From the NCBI GenBank assembly GCA_017396125.1, contig JAFQMX010000024.1:1-35515 (forward strand): DNA of 35,515 nt, given 5' to 3'. Below the pieces are notes generated by a model that worked only from the letters and a program-made list of their open reading frames with translations, did no database searches and was not told where the DNA came from. Of this stretch, positions 8,734-17,301 are shown piece after piece. The stretch is from Clostridia bacterium. GTDB taxonomy: Bacteria; Bacillota; Clostridia; Christensenellales; Pumilibacteraceae. Every line of letters begins with the position of its first letter. Positions within the stretch are counted from its first letter, which is position 1. The position numbers and the translations under genes are program-made.

Positions 8734-8745
8734 GGGTACGTACCC
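8734..8745. repeat. 12-bp perfect palindrome after serS
   Basis: GGGTACGTACCC sits just downstream of the serS stop. It could form a short four-base-loop hairpin but no T run follows, so termination is doubtful. No stronger terminator is visible between serS and the next gene, which may be partly co-transcribed. Confidence 0.35.
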
Positions 8746-8829
8746 TCAAATTTGTGACCATAACGCAGTTTTAGTACACACAGCGCATTGATTTTTGCAA
8801 AATAATTGCACCAAAGAGGAAAGCCAAAA

Positions 8830-9768
8830 GTGATAATAGGACTTATTGTCAACTTAATAAAAAAAATTATAGACCTGGCGACTTCATTCGTTGCTTGGCT
8901 TTTCGTCACGCTGGGACTTTGGATACCGTTTGTTTACAGCCTTGTTTTTGTAATCGTATGCGCGCTAAAAGGCGTTTCGCTTTCTTCGGTAGCGGCGCTG
9001 TATTTTTTGGGTTTGTTTTTGTCGCTGTTTGCCTCTGTTGCGCTGAGCGTCTATCAGGTCAACCGCAAATTCAAGCGCAAGAACAGACGCACAACTATGC
9101 AGCCGGGCCTAGAAAAGCGTCGCGACAAGGTTACGCTAACTAGCACCGTAAATCAGGGCGTTAGCGACGAAGAGATAGACGAGTACAAAAAAATTATCAA
9201 GCAGGAGAAAAAGGCGCAAAAGGAAAAAGAAAAGGACGAGAACGCTGCCAAAAAGCCTGTCAACATTCTCGAGGCTGCGCGCGAAGATAGCGAACGCAAG
9301 CTTAAGGAGAGTGGCTACATGAGCGAAGACGACGAAGAACAAAAGCGTCGCGAAGCAAAGAAGCTTTTGTTTGGTAAAGACACCGACGACGAAGATGTTG
9401 ACGAAGAGAAAAAGGCAAAGGATGCGCGAAAGATTCTTTTCGGTGACCGTGACGACGAGGATACTGAGCAAAAACAGCAAAAGAATGCCAAGAAATTGCT
9501 TTTTGGCGAGGATGATGAGGAAGATCTCGAAACCAAAGTCGACGACGGAATCCGACGCGGAAATCGTGAATTCAGGATGGAGGACTATCAGGCGGAGGCT
9601 CAAACGGTGGTTACTCGCGGTGGCTACAACCCTAGCGAAATGCCACGCATATTCGCCACCCGAAAAGACCCTACCGTGTTCATTTACGAGTATTCCAACC
9701 GCATAGACTTTTATAAGCGCACGAGAGGCGGAATGATTTATATGTATTCCGAATACAAGTATCAATAG
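8830..9768 (+). CDS. Acidic membrane protein with AKKLLFG repeats, function unknown
   Basis: I do not recognise this 312-residue protein. From the GTG at 8830, preceded by AGAGGA, it has two hydrophobic helices (about residues 14-38 and 45-70), a basic stretch (KFKRKNRR) that should face the cytoplasm, and a long, highly charged Glu/Asp/Lys-rich region likely to be coiled or disordered. Within it the unit A-(K/R)-K-(L/I)-LFG followed by Asp/Glu residues occurs three times, at about residues 176, 199 and 220. The C terminus (PRIFATRKDPTVFIYEYSNR...) looks folded, with many aromatic residues. A TTG at 8806 would add eight residues but overlaps the ribosome binding site. It lies between serS and spoIIE. 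Confidence 0.7.
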   Translation: MIIGLIVNLIKKIIDLATSFVAWLFVTLGLWIPFVYSLVFVIVCALKGVSLSSVAALYFLGLFLSLFASVALSVYQVNRKFKRKNRRTTMQPGLEKRRDKVTLTSTVNQGVSDEEIDEYKKIIKQEKKAQKEKEKDENAAKKPVNILEAAREDSERKLKESGYMSEDDEEQKRREAKKLLFGKDTDDEDVDEEKKAKDARKILFGDRDDEDTEQKQQKNAKKLLFGEDDEEDLETKVDDGIRRGNREFRMEDYQAEAQTVVTRGGYNPSEMPRIFATRKDPTVFIYEYSNRIDFYKRTRGGMIYMYSEYKYQ

Positions 9769-9796
9769 ACCAAACAGCGCAAAATTCGTGTTTTTA

Positions 9797-9824
9797 TTGC
9801 AAAATACGGCGTAATTTGTATGAT
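9797..9824 (+). promoter_or_regulatory. Probable spoIIE promoter
   Basis: TTGCAA (9797-9802) and TATGAT (9819-9824) are separated by 16 bp. The transcript would begin near 9831, at the foot of the hairpin at 9830-9861. I see no clear Spo0A box (TGTCGAA-like). Confidence 0.5.
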
Positions 9825-9829
9825 AAAAT

Positions 9830-9868
9830 GCTCCCAAACCGTATCAAAACGGCTTTGGAGCTTTTTTT
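9830..9868 (+). terminator. Terminator-like hairpin that contains the spoIIE ribosome binding site
   Basis: GCTCC (9830-9834) pairs with GGAGC (9857-9861), and inner AA/TT and CCGT/ACGG pairs extend the stem with small mismatches; seven T follow at 9862-9868. It looks like the terminator of the upstream gene. But GGAG at 9857-9860 is also the only Shine-Dalgarno sequence for spoIIE, whose ATG begins at 9869, right after the T run. Confidence 0.65.
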
Positions 9869-12076
9869 ATGAAACGACAAATTCTTTTGTACTCATTTTT
9901 GTTCGCGTTGCTGCTCGTTTACAGCAGGGCTGTTTTTGAAGTAACGCCGTTTGGCGCAGGACTGTACCTTGCGCTGATTTTTTTGGATTTTAACTCCCTT
10001 GCGCTGTCGCCTATGCTTATCGTCAGCGAATATTTGTTTAATTTTGCGCCGTCCTCGCTGATATCGTCCTCGGTGTGCGCGCTTGTTTGCACAGTGTATT
10101 CGCTGTTTTTTCGCCATAACAAAAGGGTTTTTCCGCTGTTTGGCGCTGCGTCGCTTATCGGCTACGGAATAAATGCGTTGCGGAGCGGAAGCGCGGTTAC
10201 CGTCGCGTTAACGCTGTTTTTGATACCGCTGTTTGCTTTCGTGTGCTACGTTTTTATAAATCCGTTGCAAAATCATCGACTAAAATATAAGCTTCTTGAT
10301 ACCGAAATAGTGTGCGGTGCGGCTATGTTGGTAGTGGCGGGCTTGGGCTTGAGCGCAACTGCCGTGGGACAATTCAGTCCATTTTGGCTGGTTGCAGTTT
10401 TTGCCGTGTGTGTGGCGGGAAAAAGCGTGAGCAACACCGTCGCGCTAGTTAGCGCAGTTTGCTTGGGGTTGGGCGCGTCGTTATATTACAATTCGCCGTT
10501 TTTCCTCGCCGCGTCGTGTGTGGTCTCAGCGACAGCAATACTGTTTTTGCCTGCGCCTAGAGCACTTGTTGCGCCTGCCGTGTGCTCGACATTCGTAGCG
10601 TTCTGCTTTTATTTTGGGGTGGAAACGCAGGGAACGCTGTACGCGCTGGCTTCGGTTTTTGTGGGCGGAGTGGCGTATGCGGTCTTGCCAAAAAAATTTA
10701 TTGCTACGGTCTCCGCGTTTTTCGGTGCGCCAAAGAGCCGTACCGCTTTGCGATATATGGTCAACAAAAACCGTCGCGACACGGGCAACGAACTGGTGCG
10801 TGTGAGTGAGATTTTTTGGGAAATGGGCGAGAGCATGGTGCAAACTACCGTTACGCCCAAAAAACTTTCTCTATTAAAGGACGCGGTTACCGCCAGAGTG
10901 TGCGAGCATTGTGTCAACCGCGATAAATGTGCCGAGCAGGGCGTTTTTCAAGAAATTTCCGCGCTTATCGAGTGCAGTATCAACAGTGACAGGGCAAATA
11001 TTCTAAACGCGTCACCGCTTTTGAGCGAAAATTGCGTAAATATCGTTGCGCTGATTGACTGCGTAAATGACCTTCTTATTAAGTACGAGGGACTCAAAAG
11101 AAAAAGCGACACCACCAATGCGGCAAAGGTAGTGGTGGCGTCACAGCTCAAGGGCGTTTCGGATATTCTCAAATCTATGTCGCTCAAGCAATCCACTCCT
11201 ATCAATTACGCAGAGGAGCATGAAAAGCGCATAATGGACGACTTGACCTACCGCGGAGTAATTGCCGGCGAGGTGTGGGTAAAAGAAGATGGAGAACTGA
11301 TTATCGTCGCGCTAAAGTCTACGCTAAAAGAGCAAATAGTAAAAAAATCGCTTCGAGCGCTGTTCAAAAAAGAGTTTTTTATAAAAATCGAGGATAGTGC
11401 GCTGACGGGCTGGGCTGTGGTTACCGCTCAGCCTACTCCCGTGTACGACGTGGTTTTCGGCTCGTGTAACAACTGCAAAAACGAGCAGGGGTGCGGCGAC
11501 ACTCACTCGTTTATGAAGCTTACGGATGGGCGGTTTATGGCGGCACTGTGCGACGGTATGGGGTGTGGAGCTAGAGCGCGAGAATTTTCGTCGAGAGTGC
11601 TGTCACTTATTGAAAACTTTTATCGGGTTGGGTTTGACCATTCCTTCGTGCTGGATAGCGTAAACAAATTTTTGTCGCTATCGGGCGAGGAAACCTTTGG
11701 CGCGATGGATATAGTGGTGGTGGATTTAAATTCACTCGTGACTGATATTATCAAAATAAGCTCACCGGCCACCTACATAAAAAATACCGAAAAGCTACTC
11801 AAAATCGAGGGCAACTGTTTGCCGATAGGCGTGCTTGACGAGATGAAGCCTGCCGTCAAAACGATGTCGCTCAAGCCCGGTGACACGGTGGTAATGACTT
11901 CGGACGGGGTTTCGGATTGCTTCGACGGGGACGATATGGCAGGCGTAATCAATTCTGCCAGCGGTTTGCCAAAGGAACTTGCGTCGTCATTAATCAACAC
12001 CGCTATAAATCAAAGGTGTGCGCGCTCCGACGATATGACGGTAATTGCATTTAGGATTTTTAAGCGAGAATTGTGA
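9869..12076 (+). CDS. spoIIE: Stage II sporulation protein E, PP2C-type phosphatase
   Basis: SpoIIE sits in the sporulation septum and dephosphorylates SpoIIAA, which frees sigma-F in the forespore. The 735-residue protein has about ten hydrophobic helices in residues 1-285, a central regulatory region with a Cys cluster (VCEHCVNRDKCAEQG, near 345-360), and a C-terminal PP2C domain with GDTHS, LCDGMGCG, GAMDIVVVDL, LPIGVLDE and TSDGVSDCFDGD metal-site and core motifs. This order matches SpoIIE rather than RsbU-type phosphatases. It implies that the organism, or its recent ancestor, makes endospores. Its ribosome binding site is buried in a terminator-like hairpin at 9830-9868. It is followed by a terminator at 12193. 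Confidence 0.93.
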   Translation: MKRQILLYSFLFALLLVYSRAVFEVTPFGAGLYLALIFLDFNSLALSPMLIVSEYLFNFAPSSLISSSVCALVCTVYSLFFRHNKRVFPLFGAASLIGYGINALRSGSAVTVALTLFLIPLFAFVCYVFINPLQNHRLKYKLLDTEIVCGAAMLVVAGLGLSATAVGQFSPFWLVAVFAVCVAGKSVSNTVALVSAVCLGLGASLYYNSPFFLAASCVVSATAILFLPAPRALVAPAVCSTFVAFCFYFGVETQGTLYALASVFVGGVAYAVLPKKFIATVSAFFGAPKSRTALRYMVNKNRRDTGNELVRVSEIFWEMGESMVQTTVTPKKLSLLKDAVTARVCEHCVNRDKCAEQGVFQEISALIECSINSDRANILNASPLLSENCVNIVALIDCVNDLLIKYEGLKRKSDTTNAAKVVVASQLKGVSDILKSMSLKQSTPINYAEEHEKRIMDDLTYRGVIAGEVWVKEDGELIIVALKSTLKEQIVKKSLRALFKKEFFIKIEDSALTGWAVVTAQPTPVYDVVFGSCNNCKNEQGCGDTHSFMKLTDGRFMAALCDGMGCGARAREFSSRVLSLIENFYRVGFDHSFVLDSVNKFLSLSGEETFGAMDIVVVDLNSLVTDIIKISSPATYIKNTEKLLKIEGNCLPIGVLDEMKPAVKTMSLKPGDTVVMTSDGVSDCFDGDDMAGVINSASGLPKELASSLINTAINQRCARSDDMTVIAFRIFKREL

Positions 12077-12192
12077 TTGTTGTTACAAAAAAAAGCATAC
12101 GGTATGCGAAATTTGTTACCATAGGTGGTTGCAGCAAGAGCGAAAAATGGCATCCATACGAGAAATAAAAGCTATCAGAAAACAAAAAAGTC

Positions 12193-12218
12193 AGGGCGAA
12201 GCGCTTCGCCCTTTCTCT
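12193..12218 (+). terminator. Terminator after spoIIE
   Basis: AGGGCGAA and TTCGCCCT flank a GCGC centre (12193-12212, a perfect 20-bp palindrome), followed by a T-rich stretch. The rest of the 309-bp gap between spoIIE and ung holds only the ung promoter region. Confidence 0.85.
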
Positions 12219-12310
12219 TTTGTTTTTCTTATGTATTGTGGCCACCTTGTCTAGTATGTGTAAGTTTTTTTGCATTATTCATAATACTTGACAAATCCAT
12301 GCAAAAATAA

Positions 12311-12339
12311 TTGTTATTTAAGCCACATTATGTTATAAT
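12311..12339 (+). promoter_or_regulatory. ung promoter
   Basis: TTGTTA (12311-12316) and a perfect TATAAT (12334-12339) with a 17-bp spacer. The -10 box lies inside the palindrome at 12324-12342. Confidence 0.75.
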
Positions 12340-12342
12340 GTG
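12324..12342. promoter_or_regulatory. Palindrome over the ung -10 box, candidate operator
   Basis: CACATTAT (12324-12331) and ATAATGTG (12335-12342) are perfect inverted arms around a 3-bp centre, covering the -10 hexamer. The 19-bp size and symmetry fit a dimeric repressor site. No regulator can be named. Confidence 0.5.
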
Positions 12343-12385
12343 CTCGTAATTTTTTGTTACAATAGTTTTACTGTTGGAGAAAAGT

Positions 12386-13102
12386 ATGGGTATTATCGGA
12401 AACGATTGGGATGAACAACTAAAAGAGGAGTTTCAAAAACCGTATTACAAGCAAATTGAACAAAAGGTTTTGGAAGAGAGAGCGAAATACAAGGTTTATC
12501 CTACCGAAGAAATGGTCTTTTCGGCGCTGAAATTCGTTGGCTTTGCTGACGTAAAGGTGGTAATTTTGGGACAAGACCCCTATCACGAGGAGGGGCAGGC
12601 AAACGGCATGGCTTTTGCGGTGGGCGACGGCACGGCTTATCCGCCCTCACTCGTCAATATTTTTAAGGAAATAGAGAGCGATATCGGTGTAAAACCCAAC
12701 AATTCCGGCACTTTGCTGGGATGGGCAAAGCAGGGTGTATTGCTGCTAAACACCGTGCTTACCGTAAGACAGGGGCAGGCGCTTAGTCACTCAGATTTTG
12801 GGTGGCAAAATTTTACCGACGCAATCATCACTGCACTAAACGGCCACGATCCCGTCGTTTACGTGCTGTGGGGCAGTAACGCTATAGCAAAAAGCAAAAT
12901 TATCGACAAAAAGCACTTTGTAATCACTTCGCCGCATCCGAGTCCGTTGTCGGCGTACCGCGGATTTTTTGGTAGCAAGCCGTTTTCAAAGGCTAACGAA
13001 ATGCTGATTCGTTTGGGCAAGCAACCGATAGATTGGGTTAATACCGACGGCAAACCGCTGGCATCGTACTACAAAACCAGCGCAACGATTCGCAAAGCGT
13101 AA
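12386..13102 (+). CDS. ung: Uracil-DNA glycosylase, family 1
   Basis: Ung removes uracil from DNA at the first step of base excision repair. The 238-residue protein carries the water-activating loop GQDPYH (Asp64, His67), the PPS loop (YPPSLVNIF), LLLNTVLTV, and the Leu-loop HPSPLSAYRGFFG with catalytic His184. These are all the family 1 hallmarks. The ATG at 12386 follows GGAG by a normal spacing; an in-frame TTG at 12374 overlaps that site. It is transcribed alone from the promoter at 12311-12339. Confidence 0.96.
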   Translation: MGIIGNDWDEQLKEEFQKPYYKQIEQKVLEERAKYKVYPTEEMVFSALKFVGFADVKVVILGQDPYHEEGQANGMAFAVGDGTAYPPSLVNIFKEIESDIGVKPNNSGTLLGWAKQGVLLLNTVLTVRQGQALSHSDFGWQNFTDAIITALNGHDPVVYVLWGSNAIAKSKIIDKKHFVITSPHPSPLSAYRGFFGSKPFSKANEMLIRLGKQPIDWVNTDGKPLASYYKTSATIRKA

Positions 13103-13191
13103 AAGCCAATGCCAAAACGAAAAACAACGCAAGCAAACTGAATGAGTGCTAATTTTTACCTGCAAATAATCAAATTTTTGCTTAAAAACAG

Positions 13192-13220
13192 TTGCATTAT
13201 TCAAAAATTTTTAGTATAAT
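13192..13220 (+). promoter_or_regulatory. tRNA-Ser promoter
   Basis: TTGCAT (13192-13197) and TATAAT (13215-13220) with a 17-bp spacer, about 50 bp before the tRNA 5' end. Confidence 0.8.
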
Positions 13221-13276
13221 GCTCTCGCTGGCTTTGAGTTGGCGACAAATTTAATAGGAATTTGCTAATTCGACGC

Positions 13277-13366
<90 letters not shown>

Positions 13367-13371
13367 ATCGT

Positions 13372-13409
13372 AACCTAATCCGAACTCAATCGGGTTAGGT
13401 TATTTTTAT
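13372..13409 (+). terminator. Terminator after tRNA-Ser
   Basis: A 12-bp stem (AACCTAATCCGA with TCGGGTTAGGTT, one G-U pair) and a six-base loop are followed by ATTTTTAT. Confidence 0.85.
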
Positions 13410-13412
13410 GTA

Positions 13413-13439
13413 AAGTCCTTTTGTAAGGGCTTTTTTCTT
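13413..13439 (+). terminator. Second, tandem terminator after tRNA-Ser
   Basis: AAGTCCTT pairs with AAGGGCTT (one G-U pair) around a TTGT loop and is followed by a long T-rich run. The remaining sequence to 13560 shows no gene or recognisable signal. Confidence 0.75.
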
Positions 13440-13555
13440 TTGCTATCACGCCGTAAATAAATGTTGCAATTTTTATTATACTTTCACACTAAAATCACGC
13501 TTAAAGTGGCGGTTTATGCCGTCGAAAGCCTCTTTTCAATAAAAATTTAGGATTC

Positions 13556-13597
13556 AATAAAAAAACAGGGAGAAACTTGAGGCTCTTCCTGTTTTTT
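13556..13597 (-). terminator. Terminator of the minus-strand surface-polymer operon
   Basis: AAAACAGGGAGA (13562-13573) pairs with TCTTCCTGTTTT (13584-13595) with one G-U pair. On the minus strand the stem is followed by a run of T (A run at 13559-13565 on the plus strand). It can also act on plus-strand transcripts. Confidence 0.85.
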
Positions 13598-13673
13598 ATT
13601 TACTTATTTATATGGGTTTTATACGGGGGATTTTGCAGATACTATGCTGTTTAATAATATCAAAATTCAATTA

Positions 13674-15527
13674 TCAAGGATCAACTTTTGTCCAGTTCTT
13701 TTTGTCATTTGCATTACCGTTGATAATATATTTGGACTTATAGAAGGTTGAATTCATATTTGTCCAACGAACGTAATAATATTCTCGTTGTTGCTGACCA
13801 TTACTATTTATAACGTCAAAATAAGATTTTTTGTTGGCTTTAACTGTGTCGTAATATTCTTGATTAGTAGAGTTGTTATTATTGTAAAGCAATTCAATAA
13901 TTGTAGGCATATAATTTGCATGATATAACTGTGCGTCGTCATTTGTTTTTAACGGAGTAGAGACGTCTCCAATTATATTAGTTCCTTCGCCTGCTTGTTT
14001 AATAAATAAAGCTGCCATAGGGACGTCATTAATTGTTTCGACATTACTTCTTGTAACCCAATTACCGTGGTCTGCCATAACGATAATCGTTGCGTCATCA
14101 TAAATTCCCAAAGCTTTCATTTGGTTGAAATACTCTTGTAAAATTTTGAAAGCACCACGGGTTTGAGAAATTTCATTACTGTTCTTGGTTTTTTTCAAAT
14201 TTTCATTGTATCCGTAAGGGTTGTGGCTAGCTAATAAATGCACAAAGCTAAAGACATTTTGTTCTTCATCTGCACTAAGACCAACGTCCGAAGATGTCAA
14301 ACGTTTATAAAATGCTAAATCACTTGACGTAGAAACGGTTTTGTCAAAATAATCAGGAGTATTTTTAATTTCCACGCAATCGTTTGGAATATTTATGTAT
14401 CCTGCAAACAGATGCTTCAAACAAAAAGGCATAAACTGATTAAGCGCTGCGGTAGTTACTGAAAAGCAAAATCTTAATTCTTTTATATCTCTGTCTTTTT
14501 CGTCAATTTTTTTAATATTATCAAACTTATCCTCAACTTGTGAAAACTCATAAAAAGTAGCTATTGAATTCAGCAATCCATTTACTTTGTAGTTATTGGC
14601 TTTTAGTGCCTCAAACAAAATCGGATTGTCCCAAGCTTTATTGGAAAATTCGATTTGTGATTGTTGCTTATCAAAAGTTTCGCCCGAAAGCAAGCCAAGG
14701 ACGGATGGGAAGGTGCCGGGATATTGTGAGATATTATCGGTATAATAAGTAAATCCCGAAAATATTTGTTTATCTTCCGGATGCTCCTCAAAAATTTCAT
14801 TAACATAATCAGTATCGAGTCTATCAAGAACAAATGTGATTATGTTGTTGTTTTTAGATAATTTCAATTGCTCATCTATGGAAAAATAGTAGAGATTATT
14901 TTTTGATGGAACGCTTTGGTATTTGTTGATAGTTGTAACCCAACCCACTAATTGCATACTGAATATTATTCCCATTATAAGAATTACAGTTTTGAACAGT
15001 GGATTAGCGGATTTAGGCACTGTTTTGGAAACGCTCTTTGCCGTTTGTGCTTTTGGGGTTTCAGGTTGTTTGCTTTTGCTCTTTTGCTGCTTAAATATAT
15101 ATATAACTGTTGGTAATAACAAAATTGCAAAGTAGAGTATTGCATTAATTATATATGTAAATATGCTGGCAGATATATAGCCGTTAACGTTTGTAATATT
15201 GCTGTCGTTAAAAAACAATAGTTGTACATAACTTGCTAGTTCGAGTCCAAAAAAGGCTAAAATAACGTGTTTGTAAATAGTTTTGTTAAAATAACATAAT
15301 ACAACCAAAATGATTGAAATAATGATGTAAGCCGAAACAACAAAAAGCAAATAATAGCCAATTATTTCCTTGAATAAAATGCCAAACTCTACTTGGTTGT
15401 TTCGAATAAAATCAATTTGCTTGAAAAGAAAAAAGCAAAATACAAAGAATAGAGAAAAAGCCAAAATAAAGAATATTTCTTTTTTACTTATGCTTTTAGT
15501 CTTTGTTATGTTGTTGTTTGGCTGCAT
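13674..15527 (-). CDS. LtaS-like membrane sulfatase-fold phosphotransferase
   Basis: The 617-residue protein has five likely membrane helices in residues 15-200 and an extracellular alkaline-phosphatase-fold domain. It carries the metal and active-site features of the lipoteichoic acid synthase / phosphoethanolamine transferase group: FVLDRLD (Asp235), YPGTFPS (likely nucleophile Thr272), LASHNPYG (His435) and VMADHGNW (Asp486-His487). Such enzymes move glycerol-phosphate or phosphoethanolamine head groups from lipids to polymers outside the membrane. Its ATG lies 32 bases inside the preceding gene, with GGAG upstream, so translation is coupled. The neighbouring phosphonate genes suggest that a phosphonate-bearing group may be its cargo. 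The donor is not determined. Confidence 0.85.
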   Translation of the reverse strand: MQPNNNITKTKSISKKEIFFILAFSLFFVFCFFLFKQIDFIRNNQVEFGILFKEIIGYYLLFVVSAYIIISIILVVLCYFNKTIYKHVILAFFGLELASYVQLLFFNDSNITNVNGYISASIFTYIINAILYFAILLLPTVIYIFKQQKSKSKQPETPKAQTAKSVSKTVPKSANPLFKTVILIMGIIFSMQLVGWVTTINKYQSVPSKNNLYYFSIDEQLKLSKNNNIITFVLDRLDTDYVNEIFEEHPEDKQIFSGFTYYTDNISQYPGTFPSVLGLLSGETFDKQQSQIEFSNKAWDNPILFEALKANNYKVNGLLNSIATFYEFSQVEDKFDNIKKIDEKDRDIKELRFCFSVTTAALNQFMPFCLKHLFAGYINIPNDCVEIKNTPDYFDKTVSTSSDLAFYKRLTSSDVGLSADEEQNVFSFVHLLASHNPYGYNENLKKTKNSNEISQTRGAFKILQEYFNQMKALGIYDDATIIVMADHGNWVTRSNVETINDVPMAALFIKQAGEGTNIIGDVSTPLKTNDDAQLYHANYMPTIIELLYNNNNSTNQEYYDTVKANKKSYFDVINSNGQQQREYYYVRWTNMNSTFYKSKYIINGNANDKKNWTKVDP

Positions 15528-17274
15528 TTTTTATCTCCTCTATCAAATATCTTCCACTTATTTCACTTGCTTTTTCGTTGTCATACATTAGACTTGCAAT
15601 AATCTCTTGTGGATTTTCTATCTTTTTAATATCTTCGATTGCTTGATTAATGTTGGATATTTCGCTTATTTCGATGGTTTTACCGATTTTATCCTTAATC
15701 GAAATTTCCAAAGGGGTTAATCCGTACTTATCCCAATCCGGATTCATAATTTTCATTGGCGTATTGATGAATAGAGCAGGCTTGTTGGTTGTGTAAGAAA
15801 ATTCCCAAGCAACGCTTGACCAATCAGAAATTATAATGTCTGCGTTTAATATGTCGGTCGCAAAGTCTAGTTGCAGAGAGTCTCCGAATTTCTTTTTTAA
15901 TATTTCCACCTTTTTAGGGAATCTTTTAATAAATTCGGGATGCGGTCTGATTATAACCTTGTATTTTGAGCTGTCCAGCTCGCTCATAATGCTATCTATA
16001 CAAGTTTCCAAAATATTGTCTTTTTGCCAACTTGGCGCAATAATAATCGTTTCTTTCTCGTTTTTTTGAGGGGTGTATTTGTTTTTTAATTGATGATACA
16101 GGTCATAGCCGGTGTTGACTAATTTTTTCTCTTTTGATCCGTAATAAGCTTCCATGGCACGAATCTCATCATTATAGTGCTTTCCAAAACAGAAAATGGT
16201 ATCAAAATGATCCAAGGAATTTTTCTTGATAGTCAAAGTAAGGCTGTTAAAACCGTGATGAACGTATACGTACTGTATGTTTTTATTAACAATTGAGCGT
16301 TTGTATTGATATTTCTGCAGGTCAGGCATAGTGAAAACTGCAACCTTGCAGTCCAATTCCATCAATACCGTAATCAATTTTTTAGGTCCACAGTAGTACG
16401 GAATAAAGTTAGGGTGATTTATTTTGAATACCTGATCATTTATATCGCTGGTCAAATAATGAACCTTAATTTTTGAGTTATTTAAGACGTATTCTATCAT
16501 GCCCTTGTAGTATTTATAAAAGCCACTGGCCTCTGAGTAAAAAACCAAATTTTTCTTGGCTTTTTTGAATTTTTTCATATCAACCGCTTGTTGCTTTTTT
16601 TGTCTTTTAATAAGGGCTCTGTCCTTTTTTTGCGGAGGCACCAGCTCATAAGTAACGTATTTTTGAGGCTTTAAAATAGCGTTACAAATAAATTGAACGG
16701 CAATTCCGAGTAAATTTCCCGATATCCAATAAATAGCAAATCCTATTCCGCAAACGTAGGCAAAGTAGAAAGAGAATATGGTCAAGAATATCGCCAAATT
16801 CCATTTTGCAAAGAAGGTCATTTCTTTTGCCAAAACGTTTGTTGCGTTTTGCGCATAGCAAAGAAGAAAAGCGGAAATCGCAGAAATTATTGGAAGTAAA
16901 ATGTTTTCGGGACGAGCGGACAAAATGCCAGATGTATCCAGCCCTCTGGATACGGCAATAATAATCGGAATTTGTAAAAATAAAGGAACCATGGAAGCAA
17001 AAGAATTATACTTTTCTTTTTTGTATAATTTTTTTTGTTCTGCTAACATGGTTTTCAGGTCGTGACTCAAATAAGCTTTAATATCATCCAACTGGGGTTT
17101 TATTTTTGCTAACTTTGCCGATTGAGACTGAGCCCAAAAGGAAAGTGGAAATAATAAAACTTTAATCGAAATTGAAAAAAGAATAATTGCTACAACATAG
17201 TTGTTGAAAATGCCGTAGTAAAGTTTTATTAATGCAATTATCGGCTTGGTAATTAAAATATCGAAAATGTTCAT
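15496..17274 (-). CDS. YidC/Oxa1 insertase domain fused to a CDP-glycerol glycerophosphotransferase domain
   Basis: A 592-residue fusion. Residues 1-215 match the YidC/Oxa1 fold: a first membrane helix with a positive residue (Lys38) where insertases have the groove Arg, a long amphipathic cytoplasmic hairpin (AKIKPQLDDIKAYL...KKLYKKEKYN), then the PLFLQIPIIIAV helix and three more. Residues 215-250 are a basic linker. Residues 255-580 are a TagF/TagB-type glycerophosphotransferase with YVHHGFNSL, IIAPSWQ, IIRPHPE and the diagnostic SDWSSVAWEFSYTTNKPALFINTP. Both domains look intact, and one continuous frame links them. The second domain normally uses CDP-glycerol on the cytoplasmic side; the nearby phosphonate operon suggests a CMP-phosphonate donor may be possible. 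Confidence 0.85.
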   Translation of the reverse strand: MNIFDILITKPIIALIKLYYGIFNNYVVAIILFSISIKVLLFPLSFWAQSQSAKLAKIKPQLDDIKAYLSHDLKTMLAEQKKLYKKEKYNSFASMVPLFLQIPIIIAVSRGLDTSGILSARPENILLPIISAISAFLLCYAQNATNVLAKEMTFFAKWNLAIFLTIFSFYFAYVCGIGFAIYWISGNLLGIAVQFICNAILKPQKYVTYELVPPQKKDRALIKRQKKQQAVDMKKFKKAKKNLVFYSEASGFYKYYKGMIEYVLNNSKIKVHYLTSDINDQVFKINHPNFIPYYCGPKKLITVLMELDCKVAVFTMPDLQKYQYKRSIVNKNIQYVYVHHGFNSLTLTIKKNSLDHFDTIFCFGKHYNDEIRAMEAYYGSKEKKLVNTGYDLYHQLKNKYTPQKNEKETIIIAPSWQKDNILETCIDSIMSELDSSKYKVIIRPHPEFIKRFPKKVEILKKKFGDSLQLDFATDILNADIIISDWSSVAWEFSYTTNKPALFINTPMKIMNPDWDKYGLTPLEISIKDKIGKTIEISEISNINQAIEDIKKIENPQEIIASLMYDNEKASEISGRYLIEEIKNAAKQQHNKD

Positions 17275-17301
17275 TTTTTACCTTCTTATTTTTTGCCAGT
17301 T

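Noticed and set aside
12045-12254. Small plus-strand reading frame between spoIIE and ung
   Set aside because: It overlaps the end of spoIIE and runs through the terminator, with no good ribosome binding site.
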